DNA of 64,000 nucleotides from Alcaligenes endophyticus (GCF_026344035.1 NZ_JAPKND010000002.1:248001-312000); one strand, 5' to 3'. Counted from the stretch's first letter, positions 55,108-64,000 are shown. Translations and numbers: made by a program. The notes: generated by a model from the letters alone, not told the origin.

Positions 55108-55830
55108 ATGGCCCCCTTAACGATTGATCAGTTATACGCAGGCCTAGGCTGGTATGGCAAGCTGAGCTCTGCAGGCGACTTTGTCCACAGGCGCGTAGAT
55201 CGGCAACTTATTCAATTTTGGCATACATGGATTAGCCATAGTTGCCTGAGTTTAAAAAACAATACCGGTCTTGCTTGGTCAACGCAGTATTTGCAAGCAC
55301 CGATCTGGAATTTTGTGATACCCGCTAGTCTTAGCCCCGATGGGCAAACCTGGCAGTTGGGAGCGATCGCACCCAGTCAGGATAGGGTGGGGCGCTTGTA
55401 TCCCTTGCTGATTGTTTTGGCCCTGCCTGCGCAGTCCTATAACAAGCAGATGTTAGCGGGCTCCCATCGGTACTTGTCAAGTGTGGGGCAGCTATTACGG
55501 CAGGCCACACAGTTGCGTTGCTCGGTGCCGCAGTTTGAAGCGGAGTTAGGTGATCGCCTAAGCAGCCTAGCCCCCTTGTTGCATCAAGAGGCAGCGGTGC
55601 CAGTTCGTGCACACGACATACTCGATATTCTCAATGCGGGTCATAGCCAGGCGCCTCTAGCGAGCTTGCCTAATGAGACCTTGAGCTGGCCTGACTTAGA
55701 GCAGGTGTTTCATCCGTATGGCACGCACAGTTATTGGTGGACCAATCGAGCCTGTGGAGCAGCACATCGAGCGTTAACACATGCAGGCAGTTTGTCTTCT
55801 ATTTTGTTTAATCGTTTATTCAGTCTGTGA
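55108..55830 (+). CDS. tagF: Type VI secretion-associated protein TagF
   Basis: A 240-residue TagF-family protein. GWYGKLSSAGDFVHRRVDRQ (14-33) and IPASLSPDGQTWQLGAIAPS with VGRLYPLLIVLAL are family-typical. In Pseudomonas TagF represses T6SS assembly by post-translational control linked to the threonine phosphorylation pathway. It starts 4 bp after tssM and ends 13 bp before the kinase-like/PEGA gene, which suggests these two belong to a shared regulatory unit. No PppA phosphatase gene is next to it. Confidence 0.9.
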   Translation: MAPLTIDQLYAGLGWYGKLSSAGDFVHRRVDRQLIQFWHTWISHSCLSLKNNTGLAWSTQYLQAPIWNFVIPASLSPDGQTWQLGAIAPSQDRVGRLYPLLIVLALPAQSYNKQMLAGSHRYLSSVGQLLRQATQLRCSVPQFEAELGDRLSSLAPLLHQEAAVPVRAHDILDILNAGHSQAPLASLPNETLSWPDLEQVFHPYGTHSYWWTNRACGAAHRALTHAGSLSSILFNRLFSL

Positions 55831-55843
55831 GCGTCGTGTCGTT

Positions 55844-57190
55844 ATGCGTAAATCTTACATCGTAGATCAAGCACAAGCGGGTTGGACTCCCTTACTGGAG
55901 TCTGCTTTTTGGTTACAGCCGGTCAATCAAACAGAACTGATGCGTCTGATTGAGGAGCTGGGGCAGGCGTTGATCACGTTGCATCAAGCAGGACGCCACT
56001 ACCTCCAATGGGATACGCAAAATATTTTTGTAGATCAAGGGCATATTTATTTGCTTGACGCGCCTGCGCGCTCTGATTCCTGTCTACAGGCTTTTGAAGT
56101 GTTAGCTCAAGATCCTGCATGGCCGATTGGTGCCGCCGCGGATGTTTACGGTCTAGCAAGCCTATTGCGCGGTCTCATCAGCAAGCATTTTTTGCCCCCG
56201 GCGAGTGCCCGCTGGCTGCAACCCAGTGGGGCGGTTAGCAGCGTGAGTAACGGCGATTACCAACCACGATTTTTACGGGCGATAGATTTAGCGACCGAGT
56301 TAGATCCCCAGTTTCGTCTCAGTAGTATTCAAGAACTATGGATGTATTTGGGTTTGCCTGTGGCCTCGGCCACCGAGGCAGCATTGGTGTCTGGCAGACG
56401 TAGTGCGGCAGCGATAGCCACCACGCAGCAAGTGATAGAGCCTGTTGCTCCGATGGTGTCCGCTAAACGTCACGTGGGTCCTTGGGCGGTAGGTTCATTA
56501 TTGTTGGTCTTGGCTATAGGCATAACTGGCTTGCTGTTTTATACCTTTAAGGATGGCTTAGGGGATAAGCAAAGTGTACAGGCTGTGATGGCCCCACCAA
56601 CACACCCCAGTGAGCCCCTATCTACATCGCCAAGCAAGGCAGCGCCGGTACAGCCAGCCGCGTTGGAGAAGCCGTCAGTATCCGATGACTGGGAACTCGC
56701 TGGCGATTCGCCGAATGCTGCCGTATCGGTTTTATCTGAACCGCAAGAGTTGGTGTTTACCGAGCCCACGCCTTTAGCGCTGCGTGACGAGCCGCTTTTG
56801 GCGAGTGCCTCAGAACCGGCAGATAGTGAGGCGGACGATTTACGCGTAATGGCATCGGAGCAGTCTCAGGGTTCTTCCACAGAGACTACTGCTGTAGTCG
56901 TGAGCCCGGCCCAGGAGGTGGCCACAGTGCTTGTTACGCCACCGGCTCGTGCCGACTCGGCAGGCGCTAAGCCGGTTTCTAAGCAAGCCGTAAGCGTAAG
57001 CCTGCGCATTCAGCCTTGGGGTGATGTGTATGTGAACGGGAGGCGCCACGGTGCTAGTCCGCCATTACGCAGCTTGAACCTTAAGCCTGGTTCCTACCGT
57101 ATTCAAGTGCGCAATGGTGACCTGCCCGTGCATGAGGAAAAGATAGAAGTTAAAGCAGGGCAAGCCTTAACAATCAGTCATAAATTCTGA
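55844..57190 (+). CDS. Degenerate serine/threonine-kinase-like protein with membrane helix and PEGA domain
   Basis: A 448-residue protein. Residues about 30-172 resemble only the C-lobe of a Ser/Thr kinase: GAAADVYGLASLLRGL and RAIDLATELDPQFRLSSIQE match kinase helix regions. However, the catalytic loop reads YLQWDTQNIF where HRDxKxxN is expected, and the DFG motif is DAP, so Asp and Lys are absent and no N-lobe is present. One membrane helix follows (about 213-233), then a long low-complexity linker, and a C-terminal PEGA domain (about 386-448, IQPWGDVYVNGRRHGASPPL) in the periplasm. It sits where PpkA kinase would be expected after tagF. Best seen as a pseudokinase; the ATG at 55844 is preferred to 55781. 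Confidence 0.8.
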   Translation: MRKSYIVDQAQAGWTPLLESAFWLQPVNQTELMRLIEELGQALITLHQAGRHYLQWDTQNIFVDQGHIYLLDAPARSDSCLQAFEVLAQDPAWPIGAAADVYGLASLLRGLISKHFLPPASARWLQPSGAVSSVSNGDYQPRFLRAIDLATELDPQFRLSSIQELWMYLGLPVASATEAALVSGRRSAAAIATTQQVIEPVAPMVSAKRHVGPWAVGSLLLVLAIGITGLLFYTFKDGLGDKQSVQAVMAPPTHPSEPLSTSPSKAAPVQPAALEKPSVSDDWELAGDSPNAAVSVLSEPQELVFTEPTPLALRDEPLLASASEPADSEADDLRVMASEQSQGSSTETTAVVVSPAQEVATVLVTPPARADSAGAKPVSKQAVSVSLRIQPWGDVYVNGRRHGASPPLRSLNLKPGSYRIQVRNGDLPVHEEKIEVKAGQALTISHKF

Positions 57191-57274
57191 GCTTTACACA
57201 ACACTATGAATCCGTCTTGCAGACGTCAAATCAGCGCCATATAGGCTTCATATTTACTACCTAGAATTTTGTTT

Positions 57275-58312
57275 ATGAAATATCTTAATCTTGAAGCATT
57301 AGGTGCGCAGGCTGAGTTCACTCGCGGAGTGAGCAACCTAGAATATGATCCGCGCTTTTTGGCGCTCCAGCAAGCGGCGGTAGAAAAGCCTGAGCAGCAG
57401 TTCGGGGACACCATTATTGCGGCTCAGGCTCCCGATTGGGGGTGGGTGGCCAAGCAAGCAGAAGAGCTTTTGCACGAGACCATGGATTTGCGTGTTGCGT
57501 TGCTCTACACATGGGCCAGGCTGGAAACACATGGCTTGGCGTCCTATCTGCAGGGCTTGGAGCTGATGCTGTACTGGTTTCAAGAGCATTGGGAGCAGGT
57601 TTATCCGCCGCTTTGGCAAGACGGCGAGGTTGACCCGTTTCCACGCATGAATGCCGTGGTTGCCTTTCTAGACTTTCAAGGCATTGTGAAAGCCTTGCGT
57701 CAGCAGGTGTTATGGCAGGATCAGCATCATGTGCTGACTTTGCGCGACGCCGAGCAAGTGATTGAGCAAGGCAAAGATGGCCTGTTTCCTGGCGGGCGTT
57801 TGCGTTTGCAGGAACTGCTTAAGCAGGCTCAACAAGATAGCACGTCGGCAGCGGCGGTGGTAGTAAGGATAGAGCAGCGCGTGGAGCAGTTGCGCGAGTT
57901 GCTGCAACAGCAAGTAGGTGCAGAGTGGATGCCTGACTTGGCGCCTTTACTGCAGCTTCTGGCCACGTTTACACGCTTTTATCATACGTCTGCCGTGGTG
58001 CCAGAGCCCAGTTTATCCCAGAACCAGCAGCCGGCTTTTGGGGCAACGCCACCAGTGGAAACTGGCCTGTTAGTTGAGCCTTTGCTAACGGAACCAGATT
58101 GGCGCGCTGTGGTGGTGCATAACCGCGCCGATGCCCTATTAATGCTAGAGAAAGTATGCAGTTACTTCGAGACGCATGAGCCTAGCCATCCAGCACCTTA
58201 TTTAATTAAGCGTGTGCAAGAAACCGTACCCATGAGCTTTCCCGAAATTTTAGAAAATCTGATGCCTTCAGGTGTCGATCAATTTGCTATGTGGATGCCT
58301 AAGAGTAGTTAG
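57275..58312 (+). CDS. tssA: Type VI secretion protein TssA
   Basis: A 345-residue TssA (ImpA) protein. The N-terminal ImpA region (SNLEYDPRFLALQQAAVEKP, PDWGWVAKQAEELLHETMDL, RVALLYTWARLETHGLASYL) is diagnostic. TssA organises baseplate and sheath polymerisation. The ATG at 57275 is chosen over the upstream TTG at 57269. The C-terminal region is of ordinary length and contains the ANFRADALLMLEKV-like helical repeat (NRADALLMLEKVCSYFE). Confidence 0.92.
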   Translation: MKYLNLEALGAQAEFTRGVSNLEYDPRFLALQQAAVEKPEQQFGDTIIAAQAPDWGWVAKQAEELLHETMDLRVALLYTWARLETHGLASYLQGLELMLYWFQEHWEQVYPPLWQDGEVDPFPRMNAVVAFLDFQGIVKALRQQVLWQDQHHVLTLRDAEQVIEQGKDGLFPGGRLRLQELLKQAQQDSTSAAAVVVRIEQRVEQLRELLQQQVGAEWMPDLAPLLQLLATFTRFYHTSAVVPEPSLSQNQQPAFGATPPVETGLLVEPLLTEPDWRAVVVHNRADALLMLEKVCSYFETHEPSHPAPYLIKRVQETVPMSFPEILENLMPSGVDQFAMWMPKSS

Positions 58313-58366
58313 CACCCAAGGCAGGCTCAGTTAACAGATAAACATCTCACCAATTAGGAGTCAACA

Positions 58367-58903
58367 ATGAGCAACAGTGGACAAAAATTTATCGCTCGCA
58401 ATCGTGCGCCTCGGGTACAGATTGAGTATGACGTCGAGGTCTATGGCGCCGAGCGCACCGTGCAACTGCCTTTTGTGATGGCCGTGATGGCTGATTTAGC
58501 GGGTAAATCTAAAGTCGAACAAGAGCCCGTGGGCGAGCGGCGATTTATGGAAATTGATATCGACAATTTCGACGAACGTGTGAAAGCCATCGCTCCGCGG
58601 GTGGCGTTTCAAACGCCTAATACGCTTACCGGAGAAGGCACGCTGCAGGTGGATCTGCAGTTTGACAGCATGGACGATTTTAGCCCTGCCCGCATCGCAG
58701 AGAAAGTTGAGCCTCTTAGTGCCTTATTAGCGGCGCGTACACAGTTGGCTAACTTATTAACTTATATGGACGGTAAAACCGGCGCCGAGGAATTGATCCA
58801 GCAGCTTTTGCAAGATCCGGCCTTATTGCGCAGCCTAGCTAGTCAGGCGGCACCTTCGTCGGTGGACTCGCAGGACGAAACCAGTCAAAAACAAGAAGGG
58901 TAA
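58367..58903 (+). CDS. tssB: Type VI secretion contractile sheath small subunit TssB
   Basis: A 178-residue TssB (VipA). KFIARNRAPRVQIEYDVEVY (7-26) and LPFVMAVMADLAGKSKVEQE with RFMEIDIDNFDERVKAIAPR are characteristic. With TssC it forms the contractile sheath. A GGAG ribosome-binding site is present, and the gene is followed after 5 bp by tssC. Confidence 0.96.
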   Translation: MSNSGQKFIARNRAPRVQIEYDVEVYGAERTVQLPFVMAVMADLAGKSKVEQEPVGERRFMEIDIDNFDERVKAIAPRVAFQTPNTLTGEGTLQVDLQFDSMDDFSPARIAEKVEPLSALLAARTQLANLLTYMDGKTGAEELIQQLLQDPALLRSLASQAAPSSVDSQDETSQKQEG

Positions 58904-58908
58904 AGATT

Positions 58909-60408
58909 ATGTTGAGTACGCAAAAACAGTCGGCCGTGGCTTTGAAAACCGAATTGGCCGATGATGAACTCAGTCAATTATTACAAAAAGAATTTAAGCC
59001 AAAAACCGAGCAGGCTAGGGCGGCAGTCAAGCATGCCGTACATACTTTGGCAGAGCAGGCATTGAGCCAAGCGGTGCAAAGCAGTGGGGATGCCTACGTC
59101 ACGATACAGGCCATTATTGCTGAGATCGATCAAAAGCTGTCGGAGCAAATTAATCAGATATTGCATCACGAGGAGTTCCAGCGTATGGAAGGGGCGTGGC
59201 GTGGATTGCATTATCTAGTGAACAATACCGAAACCGACGAACAGCTGAAGATACGTGTGATGTGTCTGAGCAAAAATGAGTTGGCCCGCACCTTAAGACG
59301 CTATAAAGGTGTGGCGTGGGACCAAAGCCCTATTTTTAAACAAGTATACGAAGCTGAATACGGACAGTTTGGTGGGGAGCCTTTGGGGTGCTTAGTGGGT
59401 GACTACCACTTTGATCATAGCCCACCCGATGTAGAGCTCTTAAGCGAAATAGCCCGTATTGGTGCCGCCGCGCACTGCCCCTTTATTGCTGCAGCGGCAC
59501 CCGCTGTTATGCAGATGGAAAGCTGGCAAGAGCTTTCTAATCCACGTGATTTAAGCAAAATATTTACTAACACCGAGTATGCGGCGTGGCGTAGTTTGCG
59601 CGAGTCTGAAGATGCGCGGTACTTAGGCTTGACCATGCCTCGATTCTTGGCGCGTTTGCCTTATGGGGCGCGCACCAATCCAGTCGATGAGTTTGATTTT
59701 GAAGAAAACACGGATGGTGCCGATCACAGTCGTTATACCTGGGCCAACTCTGCCTATGCCATGGCGGCCAATATCAATCGATCGTTTAAAGAGTATGGCT
59801 GGTGTACGTCTATACGCGGGGTAGAGTCCGGTGGGGCGGTGATGAACTTGCCGACCCATAGCTTTCCTACCGACGACGGTGGCGTAGACATGAAATGTCC
59901 GACTGAAATCGCGATCAGCGATAGACGTGAGGCGGAGTTGGCCAAAAATGGTTTTATGCCGTTGGTGCACAGGAAGAATTCCGACTTTGCGGCCTTTATT
60001 GGGGCCCAGTCGCTGCAAAAACCGGCCGAGTATTACGATCCCGATGCCACTGCTAATGCAAGGCTAGCAGCACGTTTGCCGTACTTGTTTGCTTGTTGCC
60101 GATTTGCGCATTATTTGAAATGTATTGTGCGTGACAAGGTGGGATCGTTTCAAGAGCGAGATGATATGGAACGCTGGTTGAACGACTGGATCATGAACTA
60201 TGTGGATGGCGATCCGGTGAACTCATCGCAAGAAACCAAGGCTCGCAAGCCGCTGGCGGCGGCAGAGGTGCAAGTGCAAGAAGTTGAAGACAACCCAGGT
60301 TATTATGCGGCGCGTTTTTTCTTACGTCCGCACTATCAGTTAGAGGGCTTAACCGTCTCGTTGCGATTGGTGTCTAAGCTGCCCTCATTAAAGCAGAACG
60401 AAGCGTAA
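58909..60408 (+). CDS. tssC: Type VI secretion contractile sheath large subunit TssC
   Basis: A 499-residue TssC (VipB). The signature segments EFQRMEGAWRGLHYLVNNTE, VGDYHFDHSPPDVELLSEIA and FLARLPYGARTNPVDEFDFE are present, with RFAHYLKCIVRDKVGSFQER near the C-terminal end. It is of full length and adjacent to tssB, and its product is the main ClpV-recycled sheath component. Confidence 0.97.
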   Translation: MLSTQKQSAVALKTELADDELSQLLQKEFKPKTEQARAAVKHAVHTLAEQALSQAVQSSGDAYVTIQAIIAEIDQKLSEQINQILHHEEFQRMEGAWRGLHYLVNNTETDEQLKIRVMCLSKNELARTLRRYKGVAWDQSPIFKQVYEAEYGQFGGEPLGCLVGDYHFDHSPPDVELLSEIARIGAAAHCPFIAAAAPAVMQMESWQELSNPRDLSKIFTNTEYAAWRSLRESEDARYLGLTMPRFLARLPYGARTNPVDEFDFEENTDGADHSRYTWANSAYAMAANINRSFKEYGWCTSIRGVESGGAVMNLPTHSFPTDDGGVDMKCPTEIAISDRREAELAKNGFMPLVHRKNSDFAAFIGAQSLQKPAEYYDPDATANARLAARLPYLFACCRFAHYLKCIVRDKVGSFQERDDMERWLNDWIMNYVDGDPVNSSQETKARKPLAAAEVQVQEVEDNPGYYAARFFLRPHYQLEGLTVSLRLVSKLPSLKQNEA

Positions 60409-60508
60409 CGTTTATTTTTCAGGCTAGTTGTCTCGTACAGGGGCAAATAGCCTTCGGTGGGGGAAACCTCATGCTTATCCAGCGTGTTTATTGAAAGGGA
60501 GTAATGTT

Positions 60509-60994
60509 GTGGCTGTTGATATGTTTATGAAGATAGAAGGGGCTAACGGTGAAGCTAAGGACGCTAACCATAAAGACTGGAGCAATATTCAGTCTTTTTC
60601 CTGGGGTGCTACTCAGCCAGGGTCGATGTCCTCAGGTGGTGGCGGTGGTACAGGAAAAGCCAGTTTTAACGACTTGCACGTGGTGGCGCTGATTGATCGT
60701 GCTACGCCTGCTGTGCTTAAGCATTGCGCAACCGGAAAGCATCTGGGGAAAATTGAAGTGTCGGTGTGCAAAGCCGGTGGCGAGCAGGTGGAGTACACCC
60801 GTATTACTTTAGAGGATGTCTTGGTGACTTCCGTGCAATACAGCGGTGTGCAGGACGGAGATGCCGTAGAGGTCAGCTATGCCTTCCAGGCCGCGAAAGT
60901 GAAGCAACAGTATTGGGAGCAGACTGACAAGGGCGGTAAAGGTGCTGAGTCCGTTGTGGGCTATGACATCAAGCAAAATAAGCTGGTGGCCTAG
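60509..60994 (+). CDS. hcp: Hcp tube protein (TssD)
   Basis: A 161-residue Hcp, the hexameric ring subunit of the injected tube. MFMKIEGANGEAKDANHKDW and IQSFSWGATQPGSMSSGGGG are typical. The GTG at 60509 has AAGGGAG 7 bases upstream and gives the normal Hcp length; an upstream in-frame start (60428) would add 27 non-conserved residues. It lies 100 bp after tssC. Confidence 0.94.
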   Translation: MAVDMFMKIEGANGEAKDANHKDWSNIQSFSWGATQPGSMSSGGGGGTGKASFNDLHVVALIDRATPAVLKHCATGKHLGKIEVSVCKAGGEQVEYTRITLEDVLVTSVQYSGVQDGDAVEVSYAFQAAKVKQQYWEQTDKGGKGAESVVGYDIKQNKLVA

Positions 60995-61054
60995 AGGTAG
61001 AACGCGTGAGGGGTTTGCCTGCGCAAGCGCCTCACGTTTTCTTAAGGAATACAT

Positions 61055-61591
61055 ATGGCAGAACGTCTCTTGGCGCGCCAGCCTTTACAAGCCTCACTAC
61101 TGGATCGTTTGCGAGATGAGCAGCCCGAGCAACGACGCGATGTAAATCAAGGTGGTCACACAATTGAGCAAACCAAGCAGCATGTTTTACGTGACTTGGC
61201 TTGGTTGTTAAATACGGTGAACCTTGAGGCAGGGGTGTCTTTGCAGCGTTACCCCCAGGTACAACGCAGCAGCGTCAATTATGGTGTGGCAGCGCTGGCG
61301 GGAAAAAGGCTGTCGGACATTGAGTGGCATACGCTAGAGCGGGCAGTGCAGAGCGCTATTTTGCGTTTCGAACCACGGATTTTGCCTCATTCTTTACAGG
61401 TGCGCTGCTTAACAGAGGCCGGCGATTTGCAGCAGCATAATGTGATTGCTTTATTGATCAAGGCTCAGTTATGGGCCCAGCCCTATCCGCGTGAACTGTT
61501 GGTTCGCACCGAAATAGATTTGGAAACGAGTCAGATTGTTCTCCAGGAGCTTCATCAAGCGCCTGAGGTGGACGTGGTTATCGACTCGTGA
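61055..61591 (+). CDS. tssE: Type VI secretion baseplate subunit TssE
   Basis: A 178-residue gp25-like TssE. SLLDRLRDEQPEQRRD (14-29) and LRDLAWLLNTVNLE, PQVQRSSVNYGVAALAGKR and LRFEPRILPHSLQV identify the family. It is located between hcp and the DUF3540 gene. Confidence 0.93.
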   Translation: MAERLLARQPLQASLLDRLRDEQPEQRRDVNQGGHTIEQTKQHVLRDLAWLLNTVNLEAGVSLQRYPQVQRSSVNYGVAALAGKRLSDIEWHTLERAVQSAILRFEPRILPHSLQVRCLTEAGDLQQHNVIALLIKAQLWAQPYPRELLVRTEIDLETSQIVLQELHQAPEVDVVIDS

Positions 61592-61619
61592 ATATTGTGC
61601 CACGCACAGAAGGATAATC

Positions 61620-62201
61620 ATGTCAGCATTACCGCAACAGCAAGTATTTATGCATTATGACCCCGTGCATTTATTGGGTGAAGTCACACAGTTGAGCACT
61701 GAGGGTGTTCGGGTGCATTGCGATGGCAAAGACTGGCATTGTCACATCGCTGCGAGTTGTCTTTTACAGGTCAACGTGGGTGATACGGTATTGATTAGTG
61801 GGCCAGATACGGAGCGCGTGTATATTATTGCGGTCATTACTCAGGCTGACGCAACGCAGGCCTGTATTCGCACATCGGGTGCGTTGGCTATCCATAGCCA
61901 AAGCCTTAGTCTGGAGGCGGAGCAGGGGCACTGGAAAGTAGAGCATTTGCATTATCAAGGCAAGAAACTACACGCTAGCCTCCAAACCATCAAGGTGTTG
62001 AGTCGCATCCTAGAGAATGTGGTGGATCGTCTACGCACTATGGCACGTTGTTCAGTTAAGGTCACCAAGGAATCTGAACAGTTGCACGTAGGCACTTATA
62101 GCTTAAAGGCCGAACATAAAGCTCGGCTACATAGTCAGTTCACCTCAGTCACCGCTAGCGAGCTGGTTAAGGTTGACGCTAAGCAGATACACATGGGCTA
62201 G
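61620..62201 (+). CDS. DUF3540 family protein (T6SS-associated)
   Basis: A 193-residue DUF3540 protein. The OB-fold-like start (VQHLLGEVTQL-type: DPVHLLGEVTQLSTEGVRVH) is followed by GDTVLISGPDTERVYIIAVI and a C-terminal beta-rich region with repeated short strands. DUF3540 genes co-occur with DUF2169, DUF4150 and pentapeptide genes in many T6SS loci, where a spike or cargo role is suspected. Here it is about 17 kb from that module and embedded between tssE and tssF. The ATG at 61620 has AGAAGGA upstream; a longer upstream frame overlaps tssE and is not used. Confidence 0.82.
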   Translation: MSALPQQQVFMHYDPVHLLGEVTQLSTEGVRVHCDGKDWHCHIAASCLLQVNVGDTVLISGPDTERVYIIAVITQADATQACIRTSGALAIHSQSLSLEAEQGHWKVEHLHYQGKKLHASLQTIKVLSRILENVVDRLRTMARCSVKVTKESEQLHVGTYSLKAEHKARLHSQFTSVTASELVKVDAKQIHMG

Positions 62202-62215
62202 CGAGCGCTTTTTAT

Positions 62216-64000
62216 ATGACACGAGAGTTTTTAGAGTATTACAACGACGAGCTGGCATTTATTCGTGAAATGGGGCATGAGTTTGCGCGGCAACACCCCA
62301 AGATAGCTGGCCGTTTAGGCATGCAGGGGATTGATGTCGCCGACCCTTACGTTGAGCGTTTGCTGGAAGGCTTTAGCTTTTTGACCGCGCGCATACAAAT
62401 GAAAATGGATGCGCAGTACCCCCAGTTGACGGCTAATCTGTTGGATATATTGCACCCCGCCTATACAGCGCCCTTGCCCTCTATGACTGTTGTGCAATGT
62501 ACCCCCAGTGTCAATCAGGGGAATATGGCACAAGGTGCTTGCTTGCCAAGGCATACCGTCATGAGAGCGGGCTTGCCCAAAGGGGAGCAAACCAGTCCCG
62601 AGTTCTTAACCACTCAAGATGTTCAGTTGAGTCCTTTGCAGCTACGCTCCTTGCAGTGGGGGGGGCTGGCACCTCAGTTGAAAACTCAAGCGCTTAGTTT
62701 GGGACGCAAGTACGCCATACAGCCTAATCAGTTACAGCGTGTGCTAAGTTTGGAGTTCTCACTTGAGGGAGGCGTGGCGTTAAAAGATTTGCGCCTAGAC
62801 CAATTAATGATGTATTTGCATGGGCAAGGCCAGCATATGTATGCCTTGCTAGAGTATTTGCTGACTAAAACGGCGGGTATTCTTGTGCACGATCATGTGC
62901 AGCCTTTGCGCTGGGCAAATTTCTTACCTGCCAGCGCTTTATGTCACGAGGGCTTTCGCCCTGAACAGGCGATGTTGCCCGTAGAGGCAAGGCAGTTTCA
63001 AGGGCATAGACTTTTGCAAGAGTTCTTTGCCTTTCCCGAGCGTTTCTTGTTCCTTAGTGTGCAAGGGCTGCAAGCCGCCTTGCAATTGCCCGATGCACTA
63101 CGAACGCTCACTGATGGCCGCGAGCCGGAGCAAACGCCACGAGCATTTCAGCTTTCTTTTTTGCTGACAGAGGCGGCACCGGAGCTAGAAAATATTATTC
63201 AAGCCCGACACTTTGCCTTGCACTGTACCCCCGCCATTAATCTTATGCGTAAACGAGCGGATCGGGTGGCGATACAGAACAATCAACACCAATATCATAT
63301 TGTGGTGGATCGTACGCGCCCGTTGGATTTTGAGATCTACGCTATCGAAAAAGTGATCGGTTATACCGGCCACGGCGCACGCCAAGAGCTGGAGTTTCGC
63401 CCCTTCTATCAAACACGAGCCAGCGATGGGGAGAATTACGGTACCTATTTTACGGTGCAGCGTCAGGCCCGCTTACCTTCCGAGCAGGTGCAGTTGGCGG
63501 GGGGGCGGAGTGCTTACTTGGGATCCGAGGTCAGTGTGCAATTAGTCGACCAGCAGCAGGATTCTGTGGTCCCCGAGTGCCGGCATTTGGCGGCAACAGT
63601 GTGGTGTACCAATCGGGATTTGCCTTTAATGCTGCAATCGTCGGAAGCCGCTAGCTTTACTTTGAAGAATATTTCAGCACCCGTACAAAGTATACGCATG
63701 CTGCGAGCGCCGAGTGCGCCCCAGGGGCCGTTAGCACAAGGGGAGTACGCCTGGCGCCTTATAAAGCAGTTAGAGCAAAACTATTATTCATTGGATGGTA
63801 ACGATGGCGTGGCGCATTTACGGGCTTTATTAAGCTTGCATGCCCGGCAACACGAGAGCCACGCCAATATGTTGCAGCAAAGCATACATGAAGTATCAGT
63901 ACAAATGACTCACCAGCGCTTGCCTATGCCTGGCCCTATGGTGTTTGGGCGGGGTGTGCAAGTGCGCTTAGTGCTGGATGAGCGTGCGTTAGCAGGCTGG
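62216..64000 (+). CDS. tssF: Type VI secretion baseplate protein TssF, 3' truncated by the window edge
   Basis: Reading frame open from ATG at 62216 to the last base (595 codons, no stop). MTREFLEYYNDELAFIREMG with FARQHPKIAGRLGMQ and DPYVERLLEGFSFLTARIQM are classic TssF. TssF is the large wedge protein of the baseplate, which pairs with TssG. It begins 14 bp after the DUF3540 stop. Family length is about 600-630, so only the last few dozen residues are likely cut off. Whether another tssG follows cannot be seen. Confidence 0.95.
   Translation, partial: MTREFLEYYNDELAFIREMGHEFARQHPKIAGRLGMQGIDVADPYVERLLEGFSFLTARIQMKMDAQYPQLTANLLDILHPAYTAPLPSMTVVQCTPSVNQGNMAQGACLPRHTVMRAGLPKGEQTSPEFLTTQDVQLSPLQLRSLQWGGLAPQLKTQALSLGRKYAIQPNQLQRVLSLEFSLEGGVALKDLRLDQLMMYLHGQGQHMYALLEYLLTKTAGILVHDHVQPLRWANFLPASALCHEGFRPEQAMLPVEARQFQGHRLLQEFFAFPERFLFLSVQGLQAALQLPDALRTLTDGREPEQTPRAFQLSFLLTEAAPELENIIQARHFALHCTPAINLMRKRADRVAIQNNQHQYHIVVDRTRPLDFEIYAIEKVIGYTGHGARQELEFRPFYQTRASDGENYGTYFTVQRQARLPSEQVQLAGGRSAYLGSEVSVQLVDQQQDSVVPECRHLAATVWCTNRDLPLMLQSSEAASFTLKNISAPVQSIRMLRAPSAPQGPLAQGEYAWRLIKQLEQNYYSLDGNDGVAHLRALLSLHARQHESHANMLQQSIHEVSVQMTHQRLPMPGPMVFGRGVQVRLVLDERALAGW

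Noticed and set aside
55781-55843. Upstream start for the PEGA-domain gene giving an apparent signal peptide
   Set aside because: The extra residues overlap tagF coding sequence out of frame; the ATG at 55844, just after the tagF stop, is the more natural start.

Overview
The window looks like a betaproteobacterial chromosome, most probably from the Alcaligenaceae (the Bordetella, Alcaligenes and Paenalcaligenes neighbourhood). This is inferred from a Bug-type solute receptor, the gene orders recA-recX-metR-DUF2889-sucCD and hemC-hemD-hemX-hemY-ppa, an nlpD/rnr/rlmB block and a betaproteobacterial type VI secretion locus with a TssQ-like lipoprotein. By eye the base composition is near-balanced, with an AT-rich patch at about 39.4-40.3 kb. 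No rRNA, CRISPR array, transposase or integrase is visible.

Left part (1-37 kb) is mostly core chromosome. At 0-4.6 kb there is a truncated LysR regulator, then a three-gene minus-strand operon (DUF1446/AtuA-like, AtuA C-terminal-like, Bug receptor) divergent from its own LysR gene. At 4.7-7.8 kb two identical tRNA-Leu(CAG) genes face away from each other and bracket a small hypothetical gene, a siderophore-interacting reductase and a ChrA transporter, with a Fur-box-like site between the last two. Then come nlpD, rnr, rlmB, a PLP-dependent sulfur-amino-acid enzyme, an HU gene, two tRNA-Val(TAC) genes, a DUF445 membrane protein, nudC, rdgC and a response regulator/histidine kinase/MHS transporter operon. 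The recA-recX pair carries a LexA box. MetR, DUF2889 and sucCD follow. An OYE-family reductase and an ArsR-type repressor diverge across a nested perfect palindrome. The haem cluster hemC-hemD-hemX-hemY is followed by ppa and an FAH-family hydrolase.

Right part (36.1-64 kb) is a type VI secretion system (T6SS). Visible parts are baseplate (tssG on the minus strand, tssK, tssE, tssA, and a tssF cut by the window end), membrane complex (tssJ, tssL with an OmpA domain, tssM), sheath and tube (tssB, tssC, hcp), ATPase (tssH/clpV), spike (vgrG) and accessory genes (tagF, FHA-like, TssQ-like, a pseudokinase-PEGA protein, DUF3540). Behind vgrG sits a cargo-type module: an AT-rich two-helix membrane protein, a DUF2169-pentapeptide fusion, a second pentapeptide protein and a DUF4150 PAAR-like tip. 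No recognised toxin domain accompanies it. That module, the pseudokinase-PEGA gene and the displaced, inverted tssG are the most unusual parts of the window.
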